From the NCBI GenBank assembly GCA_030533445.1, contig CM060071.1, positions 2,710,520-2,774,519 of the forward strand: a DNA stretch of 64,000 nt. Direction: 5' to 3'. Position numbers and translations under genes: made by a program. Source of the DNA: Cyprinodon diabolis. Taxonomy: Eukaryota > Chordata > Actinopteri > Cyprinodontiformes > Cyprinodontidae. The notes under the pieces are model-generated. The model saw only the letters and a program-made list of their open reading frames with translations. It ran no database searches and was not told the origin of the DNA. This document shows positions 55,947 to 64,000 of the stretch, one piece after another (position 1 is the stretch's first letter; each line of letters opens with the position of its first letter).

Positions 55947-58900
55947 GTTAGGGAGCTCAAGTCAATCTGATTAATTGAATAATTCCATGGCTCACTGGTT
56001 GTTTGATCGTTTCAGGCATATCAACAACCTGAAGGCGAATGATGCAGCCTGTTTTTCAGCGTTGCAGAATGGGCAGATTCTCCTATTTCATCGTCTGGTT
56101 CCGCTGCTGCAGTGCAGTGATCCAGGAAGCTTTAAACCTGTTGCTCTTGGCTACTCAGGTACAGACATTTGTAACATGGAACAGACCTTTAGATGAAGAC
56201 CCATAAACACTAAGTAACAAATTCAGTCAATGAGACAAACATCAAATCCAGAAAGACAGATATATGTGATGTAGAGACTAACACAATTTATTTGTCCGTG
56301 CAAATTCTCAGTCATAAAGGTTATGGCAACCAGAAAATATGTTTAAATTGGAGGTAACAGACTTTCACTCACCTTCAGCATCTTTATTCATAAACTGATA
56401 CCACCCAGGTTCTCCACACATCCATTCCTGTGGCTGTATAGAACTCTTCCTCTTTCTCAAAATAGTGCAATTCCATCCTAACCTGACTCCGCCAGATGGA
56501 TTTGCTCCGCATATCCATCTGGAAACCTTCCGCTGAAGTAATTTTGGGAAGGGGCGAAAATACTGGTTAGCCGATTGGCCTATGTTGGTGATAGACGGAC
56601 CAAATAAACCAATCAGATCAACGAAGCATATGACGTACTAACGACGAAAACACAACCACAAGCCAGGCCACTCTTGCCGAAACCGGGAGAAGAGCAAAAA
56701 CAGCTTTTCCTCTGAGAAAAGCCTCCAGAGCAGTGTTTTGCTCTTCTTTCAGTGAAGAAATACTCTGTAATTCCGATAAAACGTGCTCCATAGCCACGCT
56801 AACGCTAGTTTCATCGGCTGAAGCCGCCATGTTCTTTAGACTGAACTGTCGCGCTTCACGTTGCGTCACACCTCAACCCGCCTCAAAGCCAACGCTGATT
56901 GGACGTTCGTTTGGTGAACGGCACCAAATTTTCTTCAACGGAGAGTCTCCAGACTGATTAGCGAGTGAAACCTTGAAAGCTCGCGAGATCAGGATGGTCT
57001 CACGAGGCTGATTCCATCCATCCATCCATTTAGAAACCTATCCAGTGGTGCCTTTAATAAAGCCACAGTGAAGAACATGATCATTGTTTATAAATCATGA
57101 TCTAATTTTATCTTTACCTTTTAGAGGTCCAGTCAGTCCTGGAGAGCGCTGGTTCAGATGGATCCTTGCTAAAGGAGTCCATTCTAATTGGCTGTTCTGA
57201 GAAGAACCAGGCTCAGTTCTGTCTGGATGTGGGTAAGAACGTGTTGGACACAACTTATTATTTTAATATGACAGACTTTGAGCAATTTTGTGCCTGATTG
57301 AGTTCTTGGAATTCTGTTGACATATTCTGGTTTGTTTCCAGGAGAATTGGATCAAGCAACTATAGCAGAGAAATGTAAAGGAACATTCGTGGAACTCAGA
57401 AAAGCTTTCTTTCTTCTAGCTGGCGCTGATGCACCTGTAGTTGCCAAGGTGAGTTACTGCAGCTGAACTCGTGTCTTCTGTCTTTTTTGATAGTCAGGAA
57501 CTTGTTCATGTTTTCTAGTATAAGGTCTGAAATCTATTTTTCTTGCAGGCCCAGGCTTTGCTCCGATGGCACCAGATTAACAAGTTCTGTGGTGCTACAG
57601 GGCAACCGACCCAACGGAACCAGGCTGGTAGCCAGAGAAGCTGCAGCAGCAGTTCTATCATCTACTACCCAAAGGTGTTAAACCAGAGCTAGCTGGGTCA
57701 GAATCTTTCCTTAACTAAAAGGTTTAACTGGGACCAGGCATGGACTTGCCATCGAGAGGCAGGGCAGTTTCCGTGGACTATCTTCACTAGTATAGAAGCG
57801 CAATTTAATCCATATAGTTCATATAAATGTAAGAAAACAAGGCAGGGGATAAGTTGCAACATCTCATATCAGGAGGACTTAGGGGCATGTAATCTAATAG
57901 GTCCAAGAATGGCTGTAAAAATGTTTCTAAATTTCTCTGGATTTTGAAAAAACAAAACCGTAATGGGGAATGCTGGTGAATCCGTGTTTCCAAACTACTG
58001 AGCAATGTGAGCTGATGGTATCATGACCAAATCATTAACAAAGAGGGAAGGTAAGAAGACAAAAAACATTATTAAAGTCGTAGGAAAATCATATTTAAAT
58101 GTTAAATCATTCTTGCTTAAACATGTATATAAATGTACTCTTTATCAGACTATATTGTCCCAAAATTTAAAAAATTTAAATCTGTGTTTTTTTTGTCGTT
58201 ATCTTATGCAGGCCAGTTAGTTATACGTCAGCCTGAACATATATCGACGGTCATCTGTCAATCACATTTTTTCAGTCATAGCATCTTGATTAATATGTCG
58301 CAGCTAATATAAGCAACGGTTGAAATAAGAAACAAGAAATAAGAATAATTTCCTTTCCCATTGAGTTCCGTCCCAGTGTTCACGGGGATGGACGTCTGTG
58401 TCTTCAGCAGGCGTAGAGCTAACAGAACTGGCAGCGTTGCGAGGCAAGGGCTCAAACATGTACGGCTGGAAGCCTTCTACACCAAACCAAGCTTCTGCCG
58501 TCCTGGCGTCCTCTTCCACAACATCTTCGTCCCCGCTTTCCTCCTCTAAATAAAAAATGGATGACGGAGGAGACTCATCCACAACCTCCGACACTAAACT
58601 CTCCTCCTCTTGCATGTTTCCGCTGTCCATAGCGTTCCATGACAGCGTCGTTTCTAAGTCACCAATTTAGTGCTACTTGGTCCCAATGGAATTTCCCACT
58701 GGGAACCTACTAGCACTAAGTTGCTAACTGGTTAGCAAGATGCTTCCCAGAAACCGTTCACAACCAAACTTGCTTGCGAACCTTCTACCACAAAAATCCT
58801 GCCCTCTTGATAAACGACCAATCACATTCACTTTATTTACTCGTGTAAAGCCGTGCACCACTCAGGAGAATTTGGAAATGCGGCGGCAGTTTTCCAATGA

Positions 58901-61900
58901 CTTTAAAGCAACTGTGATTGTTCCTGCAGTGATTCGCCTTTTGGTAGTGTTGTGCAAGCCATGGTGTGATGTAAAATTTAAATAAAATGCGGGACGACAG
59001 TTCGGCTGCAGGTACTTTGTAACCGATCAGGTACATATCTGTATTACTACCACATAAGAAAGTGGGTCATTTGGAGTTTGTGAGTAATGATAATTTCAAA
59101 ATCACGCCCTTCAGACTTTCATGAGAACGGTGGACATGTGTTTCCTATTGGCAAAATTTTCAGATTTAGATAGCATTTGCCTGCAGTGTGAGCATAGCCA
59201 AAGAATATTCAAACAATGCATTGATGGGATAAGGCCTAAACTAACAGGCATGCATTGTAGAAAACCAATGAAATATATCAGACCAAATTTATACAAATTG
59301 AACAAAACCTAAAAGAGGTAGGATAGAAAGGACTAGTGAGATTACCGTCCCCTGTTGTGCTCCGGTGCTGCTGACTTTTTGGTCGAACAGTTGAACCTTC
59401 AGTCTATGAATCTGCGGTCTGTTTGGTAGGAAGTCTTTGATTCAGGCAATTCTTGATGTCTCTACCGGGATCTTCTGGAGTTTCTGGGAAAGAAACTCAG
59501 ACTGACCCTTGTGAAAGAACTCAAAGAACAGTGCTGCCTGCCTAGTATAAATTATAATGGGTTCTTTGAAGCAGGTGTATGATCATATCTTCAACTCAAT
59601 AAAAAGTCAACCCAATAAAAAGTCAAAATTCTAGTAATATGCAAATGTCTTTGAGAAAAAAATCAAGTCTCGGTTGTGGGGGTTTAAAGGGTGAACCAGC
59701 AGGAGTCCCTGTAGGACAATGTGGGTTGTCAGGGTAAAAACTGTATAGTGATTGACGACTGAGATTCCTTTGCTACCAGAGACAGGCAGAAAGTCTTCCT
59801 AATCACCAGAACTATCTTTTGGGTCAGGCTAAGGTTGAAAGGGCTTCAGGACTCTGGATCTTATTCAGCTTAAACCAGAGCTGGAGACACCATCCTGCAT
59901 CCTGTACCATTGTTCTTTCTTTAACCTCACTCTTTTTTTAGTTTTGCTCCATCATCTACCTCCAGGTTTGCCACCTTCTTTTTGCAGTCTTCTAACTCCT
60001 CCATATTGAATTTCACTCCCTTTGCTATGTTAGCCGTCATGGTGCTAGTCTGACCAAGGTGGCCTTTTTCAGATAAAACCTGCTTGTATCGGAGTCCACA
60101 ATACTTTTGTCTTCTGACACAGTATTTATTCAGCAATATTTGATTCTTGAGCTTTGCTGTTGTCATCCTTTGGGTTTTTCAACTGTTTGACTGTCATCGA
60201 AGTCACAGTTTAGTTAGAAAAGCCATTTGGCATTCAGCATAGCCATGTCACTTTGTCCTTTGCAGTGGGTTTGGCTTTAAAGGTGCAGGAGGTCACAAAT
60301 GTTGTATTCTGTTAGTTTGCCACATTGATACGTCCACCCCAGGTTAGCCAAGTGGGCTAATTTACTTATTTCTCTGGGGTTTTTCTTATGTTGTACCTGA
60401 AGCTCTTTGTGGTGCCTCCTAGAGGAGGGGGCACCCCCCACACTTTAACAAATTCTAACTTAAACCATTCCCTTGTAGTCTTTGGTAAATGTTTAGCAAT
60501 GCTGTCTTGCTGAAAGGTAAACCTCAAGTCTGTTTTCATGTCTTTAAAGGCCCATTGTTTGATCTACATGTCTTTATTTTAACCATTTTGATTTTGGAAT
60601 GATTGTTTTTCTAATTTAATTTCATGTGATTTTATTTTGACACTAAAAAGAACAAAGATCCAAACCATACATGGATTTCCATAAGTGTTTTTTAACTGTT
60701 TATTCTACCTGTTTCTCACTGGGTTCTTTACAGTTGTTTGTCTAATAAGTGACCAGTTTCCAATTGGTTTCTGAAAAGTTGAATTTCCTGTATTTTTAAC
60801 GGGTCTGATTTGTGGCAGATGTCTCCAGTGGTCATCGTCCTGGTATCTGATGGGAAACGCTGCTTGTTGGGTCGTCAGTCATCATTTCCTCCAGGGTTGT
60901 ACAGCGCCCTTGCTGGCTTCTGTGACATGGGTGAGTCTTTCCTGTTGCTAACTCACCAAGTTATCACCCAAAGTAAATTAGTATTTAACACATGAGTATG
61001 TGTTGCTTTAAGGGGAGACTCTGGAAGAGGCGTTGTACAGGGAGGTGGCAGAAGAAGTTGGTCTGGAAGTACAGAACATTGCCTACAGCTCCTCCCAGCA
61101 CTGGCCATTCCCACATAGCTCCTTCATGCTGGCCTGCCATGCCACTGTTAGCCCCGCCCACTCTCAGGTGACTCAAACTTTTAAAGACCAATGTGGAAAC
61201 ACTATTTATTTTATATATAATAAAAAGCCGAATCAGAATAAAACAGATAGATTCGGTTAGTGTTTTAAGTGTTGATGGTGTGATATTGATTTAATCTAAT
61301 TTTGCATCAAAGTCATGCAGCAGGACATACCAGGTGCTTTTGAGTTATTAGGAATCAAACAGGCTTATTTTTAACTTTAATATCCTAGATTTATTAGCGC
61401 CACAGCAGCACATGGATTGATAAAAACCCATCTCCATGTTAAGACATCAGAAGGAAAACAGTTTTGGAGGTAGCTCAGCATTCTATAATGGAGATGGATG
61501 GAAACACTGATGATTTTTCCAAAACATCCAGAGCGGACCTCTAGCCTACAGAGTCAGACTCTGAGCCGGGGGGGGGCGCTGTACAGATAATATAACCAGT
61601 TATTAGTGTATAAAATATAAATTACTATATTATTCTTTAAATTAACATGATTTTCAAATTAATCCTCCACCGCTGTTACAAGAAATTGTCTACTATATTC
61701 TAAAAAAGTATAGCTAGCAACTACCCCCTTCCCTCACTGCCAGGGTTGTCAGATTTGCCTGTTTCCAGCCCAAAAACAACCTAAAAAAATGGTTCCTCAC
61801 TTAGAAAAGACGGAAATTAAACCAAAACACAAGGCCACACCTTGGTAATGGGGAGTCGTTGGCCTGCAATACCTGATACTGACCCATGCCTCTGTAAAAG

Positions 61901-63178
61901 GGAGGGGCCATGCAGGGGGTCAAAACATTTTGCACGTCAACAACGACGCTAACGACTCCCCATTACTAAGAGGTGGACCTCATTTTTGATTCAATTTGCA
62001 TGTTTTCTAAGCCATAACAAGGCTTTTGTTTGGGCTACTCTATAAGCCTGGAACTCAATACTGCTCCTGACGTTTTGAATTGAGAAAGCTTTCTGGATGG
62101 GAAGCAAAACGTCTTCCAACTTGGAAAACAAATTCCAGTGGATTGTTCTTTAAATTTTTTTGGAAAGCACAGCTTAAGGTTTCACTGAACATCCAAGCAA
62201 CATTTACAATCAGGGAACAAAATAAAAAACATGTCCTTCTCAAAATATTTCAAGCACAGACGAGACACCGTGGAGTGCTGCAACTTCCAACCAGTCTCAT
62301 CTATCGCACTTCAAACACTTCTAAAAAAAACTCAGGATCTTTAGGGAACAAATTTAAGCAGACACCATCCTTACTCAGACTGAAGCAAAAAGCTGCGACA
62401 CAAGGTGAAGCCATAGCTGTATCCTAATCCATGAAAACTTTAGCAGCAGTCCACTGTTCCAGCTCTCTGTCTTTCTCCTGCATACGTCACTTCTGCTTTC
62501 TCCCTCAGTCACTAAGCAGCGCTGGGGTCGACTGGATGGCAGTGTTTTGTTTTGATAAAAATTATTTTATGCAGGCCACCTATAAATTATTACACTAATC
62601 CTCTGTGTTGACCTTTTTTGGTCTGCAAAAATACTGGAAAATGTCAATATTGTGTCAACACTTTAATCTCATTTTTCAATGAGCTGACAGAAAGTTCAGC
62701 AAGAGGAGTGACTTTTGGGAAACACCTGGGCATGTTGCTGAGCTGCATTGCAAAAAAATTAAATCTAAATAAGTCATTTTTTCTTAAAATAATTGCATTT
62801 TTAATTGCATTTTTTCTTGAATTGAGTGAGGTAAGAAAAAGCATTTGCATTGTCTTATTTCAAGTGCATATTACAGTAAAAATACTGATTCCAATCTTAC
62901 CTACCTACTCAAATGAAGGTGCTTATTTCTAGATTGTTTTTGCAGTGTGTAACTAGTTTTATGTGACCTTTTGTTTGCTGCAGCTGAATGTGGACCATTC
63001 GGAGCTGGAGGACGCTCGGTGGTTCACTGAGGAGGAAATCACCTGCGCTCTACAGGTAAAGGCTCCACCCAGGAGAAATGACCCGCCCACCATCTGGCTG
63101 CCTCCAAAACATGCCGTTGCTCACCGCCTTATAACAGAGTGGAGGGAAGGCCAGCAACGCAGCCAGGACAAAGAGTGA
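55855..63178 (+). CDS. nudt13: NUDT13-like Nudix hydrolase (mitochondrial NAD(P)H pyrophosphatase)
   Basis: Family members split NADH/NADPH into NMNH (or its phosphate) and AMP in mitochondria. Eight exons: 55855-55946, 56016-56158, 57125-57232, 57342-57448, 57549-57674, 60819-60930, 61013-61167 and 62984-63178. All junctions are GT/AG and in phase, giving 345 residues against about 350 in mammals. The first 31 residues are rich in Arg, Ser and Leu with no acidic residue, a mitochondrial presequence. The middle has [20 protein letters not shown] and [13 protein letters not shown]. The Nudix box GX5EX7REUXEEXGU is exact: [23 protein letters not shown]. Then [18 protein letters not shown], the SQPWPFPxS motif of the NADH pyrophosphatase group, and ARWFTEEEI. 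The start at 55855 was chosen because it begins the presequence and splices in phase. Confidence 0.95.
56016..56158 (+). CDS. nudt13: nudt13 exon 2
   Basis: Encodes [20 protein letters not shown] and [19 protein letters not shown], matching the NUDT13 start of the mature protein (LKExDxAC...FxLFHxLxPLLQ). Confidence 0.92.
56479..57010 (-). mobile_element. RecQ-helicase mini-element, copy 3, in nudt13 intron 2
   Basis: 532 bp, same orientation as copy 1. TAACCTGACTCCGCCAGATG at the left, TCTCACGAGGCTG at the right. Both flanks read ATTCCATCC (56470-56478 and 57011-57019), a candidate 9-bp target duplication, although the right one opens a (CATC)n tract. Confidence 0.75.
56618..56830 (-). pseudogene. 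N-terminal fragment of a RecQ-like helicase (copy 3), frameshifted
   Basis: Same start as copies 1 and 2 from ATG at 56830, with a few substitutions. A 4-base deletion near 56684 shifts the frame just before the Walker A motif, so GFGKS is lost and the frame runs on to a stop at 56618. Confidence 0.75.
57125..57232 (+). CDS. nudt13: nudt13 exon 3
   Basis: Encodes [20 protein letters not shown], then [20 protein letters not shown] is characteristic of NUDT13. Confidence 0.93.
57342..57448 (+). CDS. nudt13: nudt13 exon 4
   Basis: Encodes [20 protein letters not shown] and [15 protein letters not shown]. Phase 0 at its end. Confidence 0.93.
57549..57674 (+). CDS. nudt13: nudt13 exon 5
   Basis: 42 codons: [20 protein letters not shown] then [19 protein letters not shown]. 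In the NADH pyrophosphatase family this region corresponds to the zinc ribbon, but only one Cys pair can be traced here (FCGATG, RSCSSS), as in other NUDT13 proteins. Confidence 0.93.
57675..58303. other. nudt13 intron 5, left part
   Basis: Nothing recognised. Confidence 0.4.
58304..58630 (-). CDS. acidic open frame, possible exon of a repeated fish gene family
   Basis: 108 residues from ATG, antisense in nudt13 intron 5. Starts [20 protein letters not shown], very rich in Glu and Asp, then [15 protein letters not shown]. The pattern acidic N-terminus followed by xQPYxFEP recalls the many P2X7-C-terminus-like, transposon-associated proteins of fish. That is from memory and uncertain. The end of the frame looks like read-through beyond an exon. 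No other exon was found nearby. Confidence 0.35.
   Translation of the reverse strand: MDSGNMQEEESLVSEVVDESPPSSIFYLEEESGDEDVVEEDARTAEAWFGVEGFQPYMFEPLPRNAASSVSSTPAEDTDVHPREHWDGTQWERKLFLFLVSYFNRCLY
58631..60818. other. nudt13 intron 5, right part
   Basis: No repeat ends or exons recognised. Open frames near 59927-60166 (minus) and 59121-59312 have no family resemblance. Confidence 0.35.
60819..60930 (+). CDS. nudt13: nudt13 exon 6: start of Nudix domain
   Basis: [37 protein letters not shown]. The leading Met is internal (family MAPVAITLVSD). It ends inside the Nudix box. Confidence 0.95.
61013..61167 (+). CDS. nudt13: nudt13 exon 7: Nudix box
   Basis: [20 protein letters not shown] carries the metal-binding Glu residues. 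[20 protein letters not shown] follows. Confidence 0.96.
61168..62983. other. nudt13 intron 7
   Basis: Contains an inverted repeat (61841-61863 against 61948-61970) and, at 62085-62125, TTTCTGGATGGGAAGCAAAA and CGTCTTCCAACTTGG, a block common in fish repeats. Otherwise nothing seen. Confidence 0.4.
62984..63178 (+). CDS. nudt13: nudt13 exon 8: C terminus
   Basis: [20 protein letters not shown] to [20 protein letters not shown], then the stop TGA at 63176-63178. No AATAAA is present before the LINE and Tc1 sequences that begin at 63323 and 63419, so the polyadenylation site is unknown. Confidence 0.95.
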   Translation: MNVDHSELEDARWFTEEEITCALQVKAPPRRNDPPTIWLPPKHAVAHRLITEWREGQQRSQDKE

Positions 63179-63322
63179 TGTCTGAATGCCCTGAACCCAA
63201 AAGAAAAACTGAAAACATGTTCCTGACATTTATTCTTGGCTGATGATCATACCTTTATCTTCAGAGTTTTTCTTAATGGAATGATGTTAAAATATTGATA
63301 TTTTCCTCACATATTTTATATC

Positions 63323-63418
63323 ACTGGACTTCTGAAGTTGCTGATGCTAGCCTACAAAGTCCTTAAGGGTATGGTCCCCGTCTACTTGAACCCTCTTGCA
63401 AATGCTTACAGTGGGGGA
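63323..63418 (+). pseudogene. LINE reverse-transcriptase C-terminal scrap
   Basis: 32 codons reading TGLLKLLMLAYKVLKGMVPV and YLNPLANAY. This fits the FKxLLLxYKxLxGxxPxYL block near the C terminus of fish L2-like LINE polymerases. The Tc1 element that follows is inserted at the TA of the last codon. Confidence 0.55.
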
Positions 63419-64000
63419 AATAAGTATTTGACCCCTGGACAAACGGCATGTTAATATTTTGTAGAAAAGCCATTATTGGCCAGCACAGATATCAAACGGT
63501 TTTTATAGTTGGTGACAAGGTTTGTGCATATGTCGGCAGGGATATTGGCCCACTCCTCCCTGCAGACAGCCTCCAAATCATTCAGGTTCCCAGGTTGTCG
63601 CCTGGCAACTCGAATTTTAAGCTCCTCCAAGGATTTTCAATTGGATTCAGGTCTGGAGACTGGCTAGGCCACTCCAGAACCTTGATGTGCTTCTTCTTCA
63701 GCCACTCTTTTGTTGCTTTGGCGGGGTGCTTAGGGTGCCTTCAGTTGATTCATCAGTTCCCCCCTTGTGGTTTTGGGATGATTCCTCACCGTTCGCATGA
63801 TCAGGGACAGCCCACGAGGCGAGATCTTGTGTGGAGGCCCAGACCGAGGGAGGTTGGCGGTGGTGTGGTGCTTCTTCCATTTCCTGATAACTGCACCAAC
63901 AGTTGATCTTTTCTCTCCAAGTTGCTTTCCGATTCTCTTGTAGTCCATCCCAGCCTTGTGCAGATCAACAATCTTGTCCCTGATGCCCATAGAAAGCTCT
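63419..64000 (-). mobile_element. Tc1-like element with central deletion, running past the window edge
   Basis: Left end CAGTGGGGGAAATAAGTATT after TA (63417-63418). The minus strand carries the start and the end of a transposase with the middle missing. The right inverted repeat lies beyond position 64000. Confidence 0.85.
63470..63990 (-). pseudogene. Tc1 transposase, N and C parts joined by deletion
   Basis: N part from ATG at 63990: [35 protein letters not shown] and [11 protein letters not shown], the paired DNA-binding helices and GRPR-like hook, ending in a stop near 63730. C part in another frame: [20 protein letters not shown] and LNPIENPW with the third catalytic acid (E), running to about 63470. 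The segment with the first two Asp residues is absent, so it cannot catalyse transposition. Confidence 0.85.

Noticed and set aside
60819..60995. An independent start of a short Nudix protein at the ATG of exon 6
   Set aside because: This Met follows a splice acceptor directly and aligns with an internal Met of the family, so it is an exon boundary.

Overview
The window looks like a stretch of teleost fish chromosome. It has long AT-rich introns with canonical GT/AG splice sites, vertebrate-type proteins cut into small exons, and introns crowded with DNA transposons of the hAT and Tc1 types, tRNA-headed SINEs, LINE tails and a chromodomain LTR retrotransposon. That mixture is typical of percomorph or killifish-like genomes. 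I cannot name the species. No prokaryotic gene, CRISPR array, rRNA gene or functional tRNA gene is visible.

Two host genes lie head to tail on the + strand. Cytohesin-3 (cyth3) occupies 1577-44576. Twelve coding exons are in the window, all phases join, and together they give about 387 residues: the end of the N-terminal coiled coil, the whole Sec7 ARF-GEF domain, the PH domain and the polybasic tail. Only the first exon, about 12 residues, is missing upstream. Its 3' UTR probably ends near 46110-46220. After about 9.6 kb of repeat-rich intergenic DNA, nudt13 occupies 55855-63178. It has eight exons and encodes 345 residues, with a mitochondrial-type presequence and a perfect Nudix box. One gene makes an Arf exchange factor for membrane traffic, the other a predicted mitochondrial NAD(P)H pyrophosphatase. 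Nothing in the sequence ties them together functionally.

Layout: 1-8.9 kb, cyth3 5' exons with one MITE-like repeat. 8.9-15.7 kb, intron with a split SINE, RecQ-helicase mini-element copy 1, a hAT relic that keeps its BED finger start, and a hAT MITE with a perfect 8-bp duplication. 16-27.8 kb, the largest intron, with a three-level nest (hAT MITE containing a SINE containing a hAT MITE), another hAT MITE, a LINE 3' end, and a hAT interrupted by an LTR-like insert. 27.9-36.4 kb, intron with a 6.3-kb Ty3/gypsy Sushi-type retrotransposon that itself carries a nested solo LTR. 36.7-44.5 kb, intron with a Harbinger relic, a MITE and RecQ mini-element copy 2. 44.6-55.8 kb, 3' UTR and intergenic DNA with Tc1 elements and a palindrome-phased minisatellite inside a long terminal-inverted-repeat element. 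56-64 kb, nudt13, with RecQ mini-element copy 3 in intron 2, then a deleted Tc1 element running off the window edge.

The least ordinary items are the three copies of a roughly 530-bp mobile unit built around a promoter plus the first coding segment of a RecQ-like helicase, the self-priming signature of the LTR element, and the 20-bp array of 10-bp palindromes.
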